This document shows positions 1-64,000 of a stretch of DNA of 64,000 nt, piece after piece. The stretch is taken from assembly GCA_916048095.2 (NCBI GenBank), contig OU696590.1, forward strand, positions 1,152,001-1,216,000, written 5' to 3'. The translations under genes and the position numbers were made by a program. Origin of the DNA: Sacculina carcini. Its lineage: Eukaryota > Arthropoda > Thecostraca > Sacculinidae. The notes under the pieces were generated by a model. It did not search any database. It was given only the letters and a program-made list of their open reading frames with translations, and was not told the DNA's origin. The stretch's first letter is position 1, and each line of letters begins with the position of its first letter.

Positions 1-62547
<62,547 letters not shown>

Positions 62548-62794
62548 CTGCTCTCACACACATGCACACACACAGACATACACACACACACATGGTGTTC
62601 ATCAAATGATCTAAATAACATCAAACAGTGTTATGATCAAATTGTTATTCGATCTGACGATGAATGTGTTCTATACAGCAATTACTAATTGATGTTGGTT
62701 AAAGAGCCCCGGTAAAACGAACATTTTGCTGTTTGTATTGTATATCTGTGTTTATGCTGAGCTGTGTGTTGTGAACAATACACTATATGAACTG

Positions 62795-64000
62795 AACTGA
62801 ACACATACATACAAATGCACACACACAGACATATACACAGACATACATACACACACAGACACATATACTCACACATACACAAATACAGACACAAAAACTC
62901 ACAGATACACATATACACGAAGACACATACACTCACAGAGACACATATACACATACAGACACATACACTCACGGAGACACATACAGACACATACAGACAC
63001 ATACACTCACAGAGACACATATACAGACACATACACTCACAGAGACACATATACAGACACATACACACATACAGACACATACACACACACATACAGACAC
63101 ATACACTCACAGGGACACATACACACAGACACATACACACACATACAGACACACACACTCACAGGGACACATATACACTCACAGAGACACATATACAGAC
63201 ACATACACTCACGGAGACACATACACAAATACAGACACAAAAACTCATAGATACACATATACACATACAGACACATACACTCACAGGGACACATAACACA
63301 CATACAGACACATACAGACACACACACTCACAGGGACACATAACACACATACAGACACATACACTCACAGAGACACATACACAAATACAGACACATACAC
63401 ACATACAGACACACACACTCACAGGGACACATATACACTCACAAAGACACATATACAGACACATACACTCACAGAGACACATAAATATACAGACACATAC
63501 ACTCACAGAGACACATATACAGATACATACACTCACGGAGACACATACACACATACAGACACATACACTCACAGAGACACATACACACATACAGACACAT
63601 ACACTCACAGAGACACATAAACACATACAGACACATACAGACACACACACTCACAGAGACACATACACACATACACACATACAGACACATACACTCACAG
63701 AGACACATACACACATACACACATACAGACAGATACACTCACACACAGACACATACACTCACGGAGACACACACACTCACAGAGAAATATACACATACAG
63801 ACACATACACTCAGGGACACATATACACAAAGACACATACACTCACAGGGACACATAACACACATACAGACACATACACACACAGACACATATACACATA
63901 CAGACACATACACTCACAGAGACACATACACACATACACTCACAGAGACACATATACAGACACATACACACATACAGACACATACACACACAGAGACACA
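62795..64000. repeat. minisatellite at the right edge (acatacagacacatacactc units)
   Basis: Imperfect units of about 20-40 bp (acatacagacacatacac, tcacagagacacatacac) to the end of the window. It probably lies in the CLASP intron that precedes the first visible exon. Confidence 0.9.

Noticed and set aside
62815-63858. Apparent 347 residue protein rich in His, Thr and Ile
   Set aside because: Translation of the right-edge minisatellite.

Overview
This is an intron-rich, repeat-laden animal nuclear locus. It contains no operons, ribosome binding sites or bacterial genes. Very abundant (AC)n/(TG)n microsatellites, a CLASP orthologue with huge introns, and a mix of Ty3/gypsy, piggyBac, Tigger/pogo, hAT, mariner, L2-like and restriction-like-endonuclease LINEs and tRNA-derived SINEs point to an invertebrate metazoan, probably a lophotrochozoan. 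Two introns of 27 and 30 nt and a micro-exon gene would be compatible with a flatworm. The lineage cannot be fixed from the sequence alone.

The backbone is one host gene on the minus strand, a CLASP-family (CLIP-associating protein) microtubule regulator. Nine exons with matching splice phases are visible at about 62.5, 61.8, 61.2, 58.4, 26.1, 22.1, 21.8, 1.8 and 0.1 kb. A tenth possible exon lies at 40.6 kb. They encode TOG1, the linker and TOG2. The gene runs off both ends of the window (5' end to the right, 3' end to the left), so nearly everything else lies inside CLASP introns.

Two apparently unrelated genes are nested in the 19.8 kb intron between 1,935 and 21,768. The first, on the plus strand at 11,096-16,627, is a proposed nine-exon micro-exon gene. 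Its exons are 15-96 nt, the phases are continuous, the N-terminus is a signal anchor, and two introns are only 27 and 30 nt. The second, on the minus strand at 16,851-18,587, is an intronless type I membrane protein with an Ig domain, a Ser/Pro/Thr mucin stalk, a Cys-rich ectodomain, a transmembrane helix and a C-terminal PDZ-ligand-like tail. The two genes converge tail to tail.

The mobile-element layout from left to right is as follows. A restriction-like-endonuclease LINE fragment sits between CA repeats (0.3-0.85 kb), followed by an RT C-terminal fragment (1.15-1.6 kb). A piggyBac element (2.9-9.1 kb) is interrupted by a SINE and a gypsy element with short LTRs. A Tigger element (11.9-14.2 kb) has an empty paralogous site 0.7 kb away. 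An almost intact hAT (22.7-25.1 kb) has an 8 bp target duplication. Several hAT-derived MITEs follow. A nearly intact L2/CR1-type LINE (33.8-38.8 kb) is flanked on both sides by (TG)n. A 1.6 kb A-tract-rich non-autonomous hAT lies at 48.2-49.8 kb, and an internally deleted mariner-like element at 50.3-51.3 kb. A tRNA-Val-like SINE is present in four copies. Long satellites include a perfect (CA)~312 at 30.5-31.15 kb, (AC)~225 at 44.0-44.46 kb, and two imperfect minisatellites at 58.8-61.06 kb and 62.8-64 kb.

All the transposase and polymerase genes seen carry at least one break. The host-gene calls rest on my recall of family sequences and on manual splice phasing; no database search was possible.
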